Positions 37,084 to 45,654 of a DNA stretch of 64,000 nt are shown here, piece after piece. The notes beneath the pieces were generated by a model. The model had not been told where the DNA came from, made no database searches, and was given only the letters and a program-made list of their open reading frames with translations. The translations under genes were made by a program, and so were the position numbers. Source of the stretch: Legionellales bacterium (lineage in GTDB: Bacteria; Pseudomonadota; Gammaproteobacteria; Comchoanobacterales; Comchoanobacteraceae); NCBI GenBank assembly GCA_002690495.1, contig NZEV01000032.1:1-64000 (forward strand). The letters are read 5' to 3'. Each line of letters begins with the position of its first letter. Within the stretch, counting starts at the first letter, position 1.

Positions 37084-38331
37084 TTAGTGGCTAAGTCTTG
37101 GACGTTGATAACTGATAAAAAGAGATCCAAAAACCAATGCCAGAAGTTGAATCAATGGACACATTAATAATCCAAGTTGGACTAAGTGATAATGAGTATT
37201 TGCAAACCATAAAGGATAGATACTTTCCATTACAAAAGTGATTAAAACCTGGGTTAATGGTGCGCTAATCACAATAAATGTATTGATAAAACCAACGGAT
37301 AGCTCGTTGGGATAATCTCTAGATCGTAAAATTGAAAATGCGATAACAGATGTACTACATGCAATGCCAACTACAATCATTAAAAGATCCATTACGATAT
37401 TAGAGAGTGTTGGGTAATATAACATCATTGTTAGTGAAACAATACTTACGATATTACTCCAAATAAAAAGATCGTTTGAATCATGATACTTATTATCGAC
37501 ACAACAAAAAATAATGTTACCAACAATAATACCAAAAGCAATCCATTGAGATTGCATCACGGCTTGGTTGAAGGCGATACCTTTAGACACACTAATAAAT
37601 GTTGGCCACCATAGTCCGTATACAATTGGCAATATCATAAATAAAGAGGCTGCAAGAATCGAACGACCAATTAGCTCACGATCAGATAAAAGAGTATGCA
37701 TAACCTGGAACATCTGTTTGGATTTATATTGAACGTTTTTAACATGCTTCATATCAAATTGATCGTAATAAAAGATTAGATATGAAGTAACACTAAGTAA
37801 CATTCCAACAACAGCATAGCCTTTAAAAATAAGCTTCCAGCTAAAGATCCCCAAAGAAGCTAGAGAATAGTTAAAAACGATTTCAACAAGCATCACAAGA
37901 CCCTCAGAGAGAATCATGAGTCTTGAAAACATTGATAATGGCATGATTTTTTTTGTCAATGTTGCATATACAACAAAATGTATACTAATACAGGCACTCA
38001 TTAAAAACCGACCAATAATAAATAAAACAATTGATTTAGATTGGACGAGTAGTAAAGCAATGATTGCAAATGCAAAATATGATCTAGATAAAAAGTTTTT
38101 TGTTCCTAATCGCATTAAAATTGCACTACCAGGAATCTGAGCTAACGCGTTACATAGTAGGGATGAAGAAAGAATTAAACCAGCAATTCCGGCTGATACT
38201 CCAAACTCGTCAGACATATCGAGAATAAAGCATGATGATACAAGATTAAAACTGTACATAAAAATTACAGAAATTAATCCAAGTACAAATCTTGCTATGT
38301 CTTGTCTGTTTTTAACCATCAGATCATACAC
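37084..38331 (-). CDS. Major facilitator superfamily transporter
   Basis: 415 residues with about 12 hydrophobic helices. ALAQIPGSAILMRLGTKNFLSRSY is the loop 2-3 region of MFS carriers (normally GxxxDRxGRR, here divergent), and FIIGRFLMSACIS is a typical TM4 start. The second half has GIIVGNIIFCCVDNKY. The class of substrate cannot be told; short loops and the lack of long termini are typical of H+-coupled sugar/organic-anion or drug carriers. ATG at 38319 is an alternative start. Confidence 0.82.
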   Translation of the reverse strand: MYDLMVKNRQDIARFVLGLISVIFMYSFNLVSSCFILDMSDEFGVSAGIAGLILSSSLLCNALAQIPGSAILMRLGTKNFLSRSYFAFAIIALLLVQSKSIVLFIIGRFLMSACISIHFVVYATLTKKIMPLSMFSRLMILSEGLVMLVEIVFNYSLASLGIFSWKLIFKGYAVVGMLLSVTSYLIFYYDQFDMKHVKNVQYKSKQMFQVMHTLLSDRELIGRSILAASLFMILPIVYGLWWPTFISVSKGIAFNQAVMQSQWIAFGIIVGNIIFCCVDNKYHDSNDLFIWSNIVSIVSLTMMLYYPTLSNIVMDLLMIVVGIACSTSVIAFSILRSRDYPNELSVGFINTFIVISAPLTQVLITFVMESIYPLWFANTHYHLVQLGLLMCPLIQLLALVFGSLFISYQRPRLSH

Positions 38332-38441
38332 TCTCTCGTCATATATATAAGCTAGTAGACTTATGATAACAATATAACCTTAAGAAAATATTATGAAAAT
38401 AAAAATTTGACATATTTAAAAAAAAAAAAGATACTTTAAGT

Positions 38442-38819
38442 ATGTATAAAATATTAAATTTACTTATTATTGCGCTTTTTTCGGTGGCGTATGCAAATTC
38501 ACCGATTGTCATTAACCCAGACCAAATTCCATCATCACCAATTGAGCTTGATTCGAATGCCGTCACATTAAGTCTGCCTAGCAATCCTTCTACTGGATAT
38601 GAATGGGTGATTGTTGACTACTCGGATTCAATTCAAGTCAACTCAATAGAGTACGTTGCACCTAATGATCAGTTAATTGGACAGCCAGGATCGGATTTAA
38701 TTTCTATTCAGTTCAATGAAAACTGGGAAAAATCATATATTGATCTTAAGTATTCAAGAAGTTGGGAGATTGATGAAAATCCGACTGTCATTAGAATTTA
38801 TTTTCAACCAAAAAATTAA
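38442..38819 (+). CDS. Chagasin-like cysteine protease inhibitor (family I42), exported
   Basis: 125 residues. Signal peptide 1-18 (SVAYA-N). The three loops by which chagasin-type inhibitors plug papain-like proteases are recognisable: NPSTGYEW (N48-W55), a Gly-rich loop GQPGSD (80-85), and RSWE (106-109, usually RPW). Chagasin family proteins in Trypanosoma and in Pseudomonas inhibit cathepsin-like enzymes. In a host-associated bacterium it could protect against lysosomal cathepsins, or control its own exported protease; both are inference. A 2-base-wide run (TTTAAAAAAAAAAAAG) precedes the gene. Confidence 0.85.
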   Translation: MYKILNLLIIALFSVAYANSPIVINPDQIPSSPIELDSNAVTLSLPSNPSTGYEWVIVDYSDSIQVNSIEYVAPNDQLIGQPGSDLISIQFNENWEKSYIDLKYSRSWEIDENPTVIRIYFQPKN

Positions 38820-39397
38820 TCACTGAAAAGTGTTCTAAAGTTATATTTAGGATACTCGTCTGTCACTAAAAAAAGTGCATAAAAAAACACGTCCAGCCAC
38901 CACTTATAGTAATTTACAACGAAGTTGTGGCAAAAACGTGGCATTTTTCCAAAAAAGACCACCTGAACATATCCAATTACAAATACCACTATTAGGACAA
39001 ACGCAAGCACAATGAGAGAAAGAAAGTGTGGTATTGCAAGAAACCATTTATACAAAGGTTTAAATCGATCTAACCGATCTGATTTTAGAACTTTAAAACT
39101 CATCTGATCGATGTCTGTAAAAGTTGGATATTCATCTGTTACTAAAAAGAAATAAAGAGCATATCTTAGTTTGAATTTAATGACATGTATAATAAAATCA
39201 AATAAAAACTGTGGGTAATGCTGTACTATGACAAGCCAAATTCCAACAACGGGAACAATATAATATAGTGTAGAAGAGATAAAATAATCCACAATCCCAA
39301 AAGGGATCACAAAAAGCAACCTTAGCAAACAGACTAACCTGTTTCTTTTACTTGTTATATACTTTGCTTTAAACGCTATGGGTGATTCAATAGACAC
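38816..39397 (-). CDS. DUF4389-family membrane protein
   Basis: 193 residues with about four membrane helices. The family signature occurs twice: FFLVTDEYPTF near residue 90 and LFLVTDEYPKY near the C-terminus, each after a hydrophobic segment. QHYPQFLFDFIIHVIKF is also typical. The function of DUF4389 proteins is unknown; they occur in lipid-rich bacterial membranes. It converges with the chagasin-like gene with a 4-bp overlap. Confidence 0.82.
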   Translation of the reverse strand: MSIESPIAFKAKYITSKRNRLVCLLRLLFVIPFGIVDYFISSTLYYIVPVVGIWLVIVQHYPQFLFDFIIHVIKFKLRYALYFFLVTDEYPTFTDIDQMSFKVLKSDRLDRFKPLYKWFLAIPHFLSLIVLAFVLIVVFVIGYVQVVFFGKMPRFCHNFVVNYYKWWLDVFFYALFLVTDEYPKYNFRTLFSD

Positions 39398-39428
39398 ATT
39401 AGATTATTATCATTGATAACATTTATTG

Positions 39429-40424
39429 TCAATGTGTTTCTCCTAAGTTTGAATAAAACTGCTGTTGAACAAACAGCCATGATTTCAATCTAGATCTTGT
39501 CCTCAATGGTAATTTCACATCTTGCTCTAATACGGATTGTATTGAATCATTGTAAGAACAATACACGGAATTATTATTGTCATATAATATATCCACAAAT
39601 CTAACCCAATTCGCTAAAAGGTTTTTATTACTTGAAACGGATTTCACACCCTCAATAATCACCACCTTAAAGTCATTAGACCAACTCATGTAGTCGTGAC
39701 GCCAAACAGGTGGGTGAATACACAGATTAAAGTCAAGCCATAATACTGATTTAGATGAATATTTTATAGGACCTGTGCCCTTTTTTCTTTCTCCTTGTGA
39801 TACTGAATCAAAAATTTTTTCAAGTGAGCGATTATCATTAAACGTCAATGGCGTTAGCTGGGATTGATTTCTAAAATCAAAAGGCTGGGATAATTCAACG
39901 ACTAATGCTTTATGAGCGATTGTATTAATGAGATCTGAAATATGTGCTCGACCATGACCATTGAGATAAATATCTGTGGGTTTTAAATTTGTTGTAATAA
40001 TCACATACACTTTTCTTTTCATTAAAGCAGGTATTAAATCTTTCCACATCATGGCCTGGGTGATATCTTCAATGACCCATTCATCTATATATAAAAGCTG
40101 CCCTCTTTTAAAAGTTGTTTTAACAAATTTATTCCAAGAAAATGATTTTGAAATTTTATGTAATACCTCGTTTGAAATGAAAGTGACAAAATCACTATAA
40201 TGATAGCGAATTTTATATCTTGGATAGTAATTGTATATTATATCCGTCATTGTTGACTTACCCGAGCCGACTGTGCCCCAAATATATATAAAAGGAAAGC
40301 TGGGGTACATCCATTTTTGTAAAAAGTGCTGGATATTTAGCAAAGAGAACCGCTGTGATGGATTATCCAGTAATGCTCCATCTTCAATATGTTTGTCATA
40401 ATATTCTTCAAGTGGAATATTCAT
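39429..40424 (-). CDS. zapE: Cell division ATPase ZapE (AFG1-like)
   Basis: 331 residues. Walker A is GTVGSGKST; the Walker B and surrounding block LLYIDEWVIEDITQAM and the later VIITTNLKPTDIYLNGHGR match ZapE/AFG1 (DEFxVxDIxDA, TSNxxPxxLYxNGLxR). ZapE binds FtsZ and destabilises its polymers late in division; the mitochondrial homologue Lace1 acts in protein quality control. Some canonical residues are changed (DEF to DEW, QR to GR). The ATG overlaps the upstream stop as ATGA. Confidence 0.9.
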   Translation of the reverse strand: MNIPLEEYYDKHIEDGALLDNPSQRFSLLNIQHFLQKWMYPSFPFIYIWGTVGSGKSTMTDIIYNYYPRYKIRYHYSDFVTFISNEVLHKISKSFSWNKFVKTTFKRGQLLYIDEWVIEDITQAMMWKDLIPALMKRKVYVIITTNLKPTDIYLNGHGRAHISDLINTIAHKALVVELSQPFDFRNQSQLTPLTFNDNRSLEKIFDSVSQGERKKGTGPIKYSSKSVLWLDFNLCIHPPVWRHDYMSWSNDFKVVIIEGVKSVSSNKNLLANWVRFVDILYDNNNSVYCSYNDSIQSVLEQDVKLPLRTRSRLKSWLFVQQQFYSNLGETH

Positions 40425-40969
40425 ACTAATTGTTTTTGGAGTGTAATGATTCGAAATGTTTTACAGTAAAATAGAAAACTAATCACTTGAAAGAAAATCA
40501 TTGGATATAAACATATTGATGTATATAACGGAGGGAATTCAAAAATCAATGTAATCAGGTATAAACCTGTCAAAATCACTGAAATTTTGCCATAGAAATT
40601 TGCTCTAGAGATATATTTAAAATTAATCCACAGGACTAAAGCCATCACACCAATCAAAAAATACCGACAAAATATAAACCACCATAAAGCTCCTGGAATC
40701 ATTTTGTTAAAATAGAAATAGCTCATAATAGCAGCCACAACCAGTGAGTCTGCTGTCGGGTCTAGAATACATCCTATCTCTGTGACTCTATCACTGAGCC
40801 TTGCTAGGTAACCATCAAGCATATCTGATAATGCACAAAATATAATTAAAGGATAAATCCATAGACTCTTGTGTTGAATAGCTAAAACAATAGGAAATGC
40901 TGAAAGGGCCCTGAGAAAAGTAAGTCCATTCGCAAGAGTGAATATGATTTGTTTTGGGGCCAAATTCAT
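40421..40969 (-). CDS. CDP-alcohol phosphatidyltransferase (PgsA-like)
   Basis: 182 residues from ATG 40969, one base after the upstream stop; the TTG at 40990 would lie inside that gene. The family motif is complete: DGYLAR-LSDRVTEI-G-CIL-D-PTA-D, giving the metal-binding aspartates. Five to six membrane helices. The size and N-terminus (FTLANGLTFLRALSAFP) resemble phosphatidylglycerophosphate synthase PgsA, but the following DSLV (usually DKL) makes another head group possible. It overlaps zapE by 4 bp. Confidence 0.8.
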   Translation of the reverse strand: MNLAPKQIIFTLANGLTFLRALSAFPIVLAIQHKSLWIYPLIIFCALSDMLDGYLARLSDRVTEIGCILDPTADSLVVAAIMSYFYFNKMIPGALWWFIFCRYFLIGVMALVLWINFKYISRANFYGKISVILTGLYLITLIFEFPPLYTSICLYPMIFFQVISFLFYCKTFRIITLQKQLV

Positions 40970-40970
40970 A

Positions 40971-41612
40971 TTAAGGATTAGAAGAATCAAGTACTTCTAG
41001 TTGTCGACCCTGGATAATTTCAACAACTTCATCCATATCATCTACTAAAATTAAAGACTCAAAATCTTTTTTCTTAATCAATCCTTGATCGAGTAATTGA
41101 ACTTGAATGACATGCATAAAAGGTTGCCAAAATTCTTTGTTATAAAGGATGATGGGAATTGCAGGAAGCTTATTCGTCATAATTAATGTTGCCATTTCAA
41201 ATAACTCATCAAGTGTGCCAAAACCACCAGGCATAGCAATAAATGCCCTTGCTTTGTGAGTGAAAATCATTTTCCTAACAAAAAAATAACGGGTAGAATG
41301 TCGTATGCTTAAATAACGATTACTCTCTTCTTTGATGAAAGGCATACAACATCCATAGGAATATTCAGGAGACACCGAGGAAGCGCCTTTGTTAACCGCC
41401 TCCATGATACCAGGTCCACCGCCTGTCATCACATACATACCAGCGCTAGCAAGTTTCTCACCTAATTCAACACCTTGTTTGTAATAAGGATGCCGCGTAT
41501 TAATTTTGGCACTACCATAAATTGTCACGAAAGGATGAACATTTCTAAACTTTAACATTGCACTAAGAAATGAATAACCACAACTTAAAGATTTTAATAT
41601 ATTATGTATCAC
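40971..41612 (-). CDS. LOG-family protein (nucleotide 5'-monophosphate phosphoribohydrolase)
   Basis: 213 residues from GTG 41612. The two signatures of LOG/YgdH proteins are clear: GGGPGIMEAVNKGA and PGGFGTLDELFEMATL (PGGxGTxxE). The enzymes hydrolyse nucleoside monophosphates to base and ribose phosphate; in other bacteria this serves purine salvage. The N-terminal end overlaps the divergent transporter start by 9 bp; the internal ATG at 41558 is an alternative. The group precedes pgsA-like and zapE on the same strand. Confidence 0.88.
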   Translation of the reverse strand: MIHNILKSLSCGYSFLSAMLKFRNVHPFVTIYGSAKINTRHPYYKQGVELGEKLASAGMYVMTGGGPGIMEAVNKGASSVSPEYSYGCCMPFIKEESNRYLSIRHSTRYFFVRKMIFTHKARAFIAMPGGFGTLDELFEMATLIMTNKLPAIPIILYNKEFWQPFMHVIQVQLLDQGLIKKKDFESLILVDDMDEVVEIIQGRQLEVLDSSNP

Positions 41613-42959
41613 TTTACCTCTTATCCCATATTTGATAATATTTATAATAAATGTTTTGAGAACACATTGGAAGCCATTAATACAAATAGACCTTTACAAA
41701 ACACAGCCAATCATCATCTGTGGTCTTTTATGGTTGGGTTATGTTGCGGTACTCCCTATATTCTCACTGCATCAACACTAAAAGCTTGGTTTACAAGTGC
41801 CGATGTCTCGATCATAGTGATCGGATGGCTAAGCATCATCAATATTTTCTATTTACTTAAATTCATATGGGCACCTTTTTTTGACTTTTACAACCCATTT
41901 GGATACAAATCAGTCAAAGGCTGGGCTGTATTATCTCACGCTTTTATGGGCATGATGCTGATAGTATTATCCTACTGTGATCCATATATACATACAGGAT
42001 TAACAATTTCTATTGCGATTGTTGTCTCTTTTTTCGGTTCATGCATAACACTTGCACTTGATGGATATTGGATTCGTTTTATTCAAGGACAAAAGGTCAG
42101 TACGTTTTCTGGTATTACCGAGGTCGGTTATCGTCTAGGAAAAATTATTACCGGTGGGTGTACATTGATTATCGCAGATCATTTTGATTGGCATATTGTT
42201 TATATGTGCTCAGGATTTATCATTATTTTACTTGGTACTGTCATGTTTTTTGCTCCAGAAATTGAACATAGAAAGAACAACCATCAACCCAATTATCTCA
42301 ATGCGATGTCCAATTCATTTCAACATATTTTTCATCATGGCACTTGGGTTCTGATTTCATTTTTAATTATCGTTAAAGTGAATGAAGCGTTAGAACATCA
42401 TCTTCTACCTGTCTTTATGATTCGACATCTCCAACTTTCATTGACAACCGTTGGCATTATCACTAAGTTCATTGGTATCATCTCCAACTTAATCGGTCTT
42501 GGAATTGCAATTAAACTCATTGACCTGTATAAGTACAAAAACAGTTTGTTTGTCGGGTTAGTCATACATGTAATCGCAACTATGCTTTATCTCCTTTTAT
42601 GTTATACACCCCTGCCAAACATCCCCTTTTTGACCTTTATCACTTTAATTGACAATATTTCAAGAGGCATTATTAGTACAACATTACTTGCATTTTATGC
42701 CTCCCAAATTAATCAAGAACTGAGTGCAACGCAACTTTCTATATTTTCGTTTTTAACTGGCCTCAGTGGAATATTTTTTGCCCCAATTGCAAGTTATATT
42801 GTCTTTTATTTTGGATGGCAAACATTATTCCTAACAAGTTGTGTGTTAACGGCTCCATCATTGATTCTTCTGTTGTTACTCAATAATGAACTCGAAAGAA
42901 AACGTCATCTCAAAATACTGTTACACTTCAGATTACCACAAATTAAAAGAAATTATTAA
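41604..42959 (+). CDS. AmpG/PAT-type MFS transporter
   Basis: 451 residues with about 12 membrane helices. The segment GTPYILTASTLKAWFTSADVSIIVIGWLSIINIFYLLKFIWAPFFD matches the AmpG pattern (LPxxLxxxxLxxWLxxxGxxxxxIGxxxLxxxPYxxKFLWAPxxD). TLALDGYWIRFI and VGYRLGKIITGG also fit. AmpG carries anhydro-muropeptides for peptidoglycan recycling; related PAT proteins carry acetyl-CoA or siderophores. The first 40 residues are polar and the true start may be the TTG at 41667 or ATG 41733. Confidence 0.72.
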   Translation: MYHFTSYPIFDNIYNKCFENTLEAINTNRPLQNTANHHLWSFMVGLCCGTPYILTASTLKAWFTSADVSIIVIGWLSIINIFYLLKFIWAPFFDFYNPFGYKSVKGWAVLSHAFMGMMLIVLSYCDPYIHTGLTISIAIVVSFFGSCITLALDGYWIRFIQGQKVSTFSGITEVGYRLGKIITGGCTLIIADHFDWHIVYMCSGFIIILLGTVMFFAPEIEHRKNNHQPNYLNAMSNSFQHIFHHGTWVLISFLIIVKVNEALEHHLLPVFMIRHLQLSLTTVGIITKFIGIISNLIGLGIAIKLIDLYKYKNSLFVGLVIHVIATMLYLLLCYTPLPNIPFLTFITLIDNISRGIISTTLLAFYASQINQELSATQLSIFSFLTGLSGIFFAPIASYIVFYFGWQTLFLTSCVLTAPSLILLLLLNNELERKRHLKILLHFRLPQIKRNY

Positions 42960-42976
42960 TACTCAAAGATATTGCT

Positions 42977-43501
42977 TTAGAATAAATATTTCATACCCAT
43001 TAGACCTTCTTGAAATACTTCAATACCAATCTGATTACTTGATGTTCTTTCGTATGAAACTGGCATAATACGCACAAAAATAGAGATATGCTCTGTTGGC
43101 TGATAGCCTAAACCTAGATAAGGACCTAGTGTAAGAGGATCATTATCTTTTCCATTTTGACCTGCGTTATAGAAACTATCATAGAAACCAATGTTTCCTA
43201 AAAAACCAAAAGACCCAGTTACATCTTTTGCAAGATGATGTCTTAAGCCTGATATTAAACCAATATTATATTGTGTATAACTAATACCAGAAGCAGGATC
43301 ATTAAAATCAATAGTGCCACTAATTTCAAATTCCATTTTTTCATTTTGCAATCCAAATCCTACTGCAAAATCCTCAATCGTCTCATCATAGAAAAAAGAA
43401 ATTGATGGTTGCCAACAGTTTGCTCCAAATGCACATGATAGAGTAGGTCCAATCATCACAATGACTGACATTATAAATAAGGTTTTAAATTGATTTAACA
43501 T
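42977..43501 (-). CDS. Predicted outer-membrane beta-barrel protein, small
   Basis: 174 residues from ATG 43501, which has a perfect GGAGG ribosome site; ATG 43513 is possible. Signal peptide to about residue 27 (CAFGA-NC). The mature part has alternating polar/hydrophobic strands and ends with an aromatic (MKYLF), as do barrel proteins assembled by BamA. FNDPASGISYTQYN and LGLGYQPTEHIS look like turn/strand pieces. About 8 strands fit the length. No family recognised. Confidence 0.65.
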   Translation of the reverse strand: MLNQFKTLFIMSVIVMIGPTLSCAFGANCWQPSISFFYDETIEDFAVGFGLQNEKMEFEISGTIDFNDPASGISYTQYNIGLISGLRHHLAKDVTGSFGFLGNIGFYDSFYNAGQNGKDNDPLTLGPYLGLGYQPTEHISIFVRIMPVSYERTSSNQIGIEVFQEGLMGMKYLF

Positions 43502-43535
43502 TGTTTCCTCCATGAATTGAAATATGTATTAATGA

Positions 43536-44498
43536 TTATAGTTGAATATTTTTTTTATCAATAAAATAAATTTTGAATAGTTGTGAAAAATCATAAGGTA
43601 GATACCCCACCCTAGCTAAATCAACATTGATGATTTGTTCTCCAAGATGATTAAGGTCTTTCGAATTCATGGCATGATAAATTTCACTCATTTCTCTTGC
43701 CTTTTGGGGCCACCATCTCATTTTTTTTGAAAGTTCTCCCCTAGATACACCTATTTTCAAATAAAAATCCATGGTTAATAACTCATCAATGGTATACCTT
43801 AATGCAAAAAAATATTTTTCATAATGACGCTCATTAGAAACAAACGCATTAACATCTAATCCTTTTAGCCATGCACCAGCCCATTGGTAATGGTGTTGAC
43901 CTGGTTCTGCTTGTTGATCCTCAACATCCTCGATGAGTCCACCTTCTGGATAGAGTAACTGCCATTTATCTAGATAACTTTTTAAACGATCAATTCTAAA
44001 GCCACTTTGAATCAATACTTTCTTGGTCACATCCGAACGAAGCTCTATTTTCAGCGATTTACAAGCTGTTGCCCACCACTGACTAATTTGTTGTGTACTC
44101 AGAGGGTAAATGGAGTAACAGCCTAATCGAGCATGCTGCAATGTAGCATGCTTTTTTAATGTAGGTGTTAATTTTGGGCTGAATATAATCATTTTTTTAT
44201 TTAAATCGATGAAGTTTTGACACGCATTTAATAAATTGTCCATCTGACTTTTTGCACAACTGATATAGAGAATTTCTCCAACATCAAACAAATCATTCGA
44301 GTTTAAACTTTCTTTGATCAGGCTAAAGTCTTTTGCTGAATTTAATTGAATACGCTTGATCGCTGCACCATCATTATCGACAAGCATTCTAATACGTGTT
44401 TCAATGTCAATTAAACCGTCCCCATCACCTGCGATCCAATAAATTTGATATTGCCATGAAGAAAAGGCTGAAAAATAATTCGAAAATGTAATGTGCAT
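43536..44498 (-). CDS. holA: DNA polymerase III delta subunit-like protein (HolA)
   Basis: 320 residues, 343 in E. coli. The N-terminal part has the delta-type start (QIYWIAGDGDGLIDIETR) and the C-terminal helical collar has SRGELSKKMRWWPQKAREMSEIYH, similar to the V-W-x-x-R-x-x-x-x-x-A region of HolA. Delta opens the beta clamp as part of the clamp loader and has no ATPase motif, as here. Overall identity looks low, so this is a moderate call. It lies 12 bp downstream of mdh. Confidence 0.6.
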   Translation of the reverse strand: MHITFSNYFSAFSSWQYQIYWIAGDGDGLIDIETRIRMLVDNDGAAIKRIQLNSAKDFSLIKESLNSNDLFDVGEILYISCAKSQMDNLLNACQNFIDLNKKMIIFSPKLTPTLKKHATLQHARLGCYSIYPLSTQQISQWWATACKSLKIELRSDVTKKVLIQSGFRIDRLKSYLDKWQLLYPEGGLIEDVEDQQAEPGQHHYQWAGAWLKGLDVNAFVSNERHYEKYFFALRYTIDELLTMDFYLKIGVSRGELSKKMRWWPQKAREMSEIYHAMNSKDLNHLGEQIINVDLARVGYLPYDFSQLFKIYFIDKKNIQL

Positions 44499-44510
44499 AA
44501 TCGAATAGAT

Positions 44511-45476
44511 TTAATCAATCAAACCTAAACGCTGAATTAAGTCATATTCTGCTTTCAACTCGTCAAACGTCTTAGTGAGATAGGCTTTTGCTTTATCACT
44601 GATTGGCCATTGATCTTGAATAGTGATTCGACCATGATTAGAAATACATGGATATGACACAATAAGACCTGGATGAGCACCATACTCCCCTTTTGACATC
44701 ACCCCTAAAGAAAAAGGTAAATGATCAGAGTGATCGACTCGTCGGACTGTCTCACAGACCGCATTTGCAGCTGAAGCAGCACTAGAACCACCCCTGACTT
44801 TAATAACGTGTGCGCCTCTTTTTTGGACTGTAGGGACAAATTGATGATCAAACCAATCATGATCAGAGATGACGTCTGTTGCTTTCTGATCATCAATCTC
44901 TACAAACTCATAAGCTGGAAATTGAGTCGCAGAGTGATTGCCAAAAATAATCATATCCTTCACTTGATTGACATGTACACCTGCTTTTAGAGCAATCTGA
45001 GATTGTGCTCGTAATTGATCTAGCATTGTGAGCGCAAAAAATTGTTGATCCGGAATATCTGGCGCATGGTGACAAGCAATAAGCGCGTTTGTATTACAAG
45101 GGTTACCAACAACGAGTACTTTTACTGAGTGCTTTGCCACTTGATTGATCACTTTTCCTTGATCTTTAAATATAGCGCCATTTAATTTCAAAAGATCTGC
45201 TCTTTCCATTCCAGCTTTTCGGGGCATTGAACCAACTAACAAGGCCCAGTCTACGTCTTTAAAACCAACTTCAAGATCATCGGTAATTATCACATTAGAG
45301 AGATTCTTAAATGCGCAATCTTCAAGCTCCATTTTCATTGCTTCTAATTTCTCAGATTGACTAGGCATATCGATTAGTTTTAGATGAATATGATCATCAT
45401 GAAACATATGCATTAATTGAAATGTGAGTGCGTAACCAATCTGGCCCGTAGCACCAGTAATAGCAATAGTCTTCAT
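44511..45476 (-). CDS. mdh: Malate dehydrogenase
   Basis: 321 residues. GATGQIGYALTFQL is the NAD-binding loop and GSMPRKAGMERADLLKLNG holds the substrate-binding arginines; GNPCNTNALI and the catalytic pair D (LTMLDQLRAQ) and H (IFGNHSATQFPAY) are all present. This is the cytosolic-type MDH2 common in Legionella and similar bacteria. It interconverts malate and oxaloacetate. Together with the malic enzyme at 60743 the window contains both routes out of malate. Confidence 0.97.
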   Translation of the reverse strand: MKTIAITGATGQIGYALTFQLMHMFHDDHIHLKLIDMPSQSEKLEAMKMELEDCAFKNLSNVIITDDLEVGFKDVDWALLVGSMPRKAGMERADLLKLNGAIFKDQGKVINQVAKHSVKVLVVGNPCNTNALIACHHAPDIPDQQFFALTMLDQLRAQSQIALKAGVHVNQVKDMIIFGNHSATQFPAYEFVEIDDQKATDVISDHDWFDHQFVPTVQKRGAHVIKVRGGSSAASAANAVCETVRRVDHSDHLPFSLGVMSKGEYGAHPGLIVSYPCISNHGRITIQDQWPISDKAKAYLTKTFDELKAEYDLIQRLGLID

Positions 45477-45654
45477 TGTATATTCCCTGCTTAAGATTAA
45501 TTTAACTTAGATTATTATATCTAGATCCATCATTCATTTTCAATGAATTAATTTGCTTTACAGATAATTTGATACCCATATTAAGGCCTAATGTATTTAA
45601 AAAACTGATCATATTATACCAAATTAATTTCCCCTCTCCTTAAGAAATGACGAG

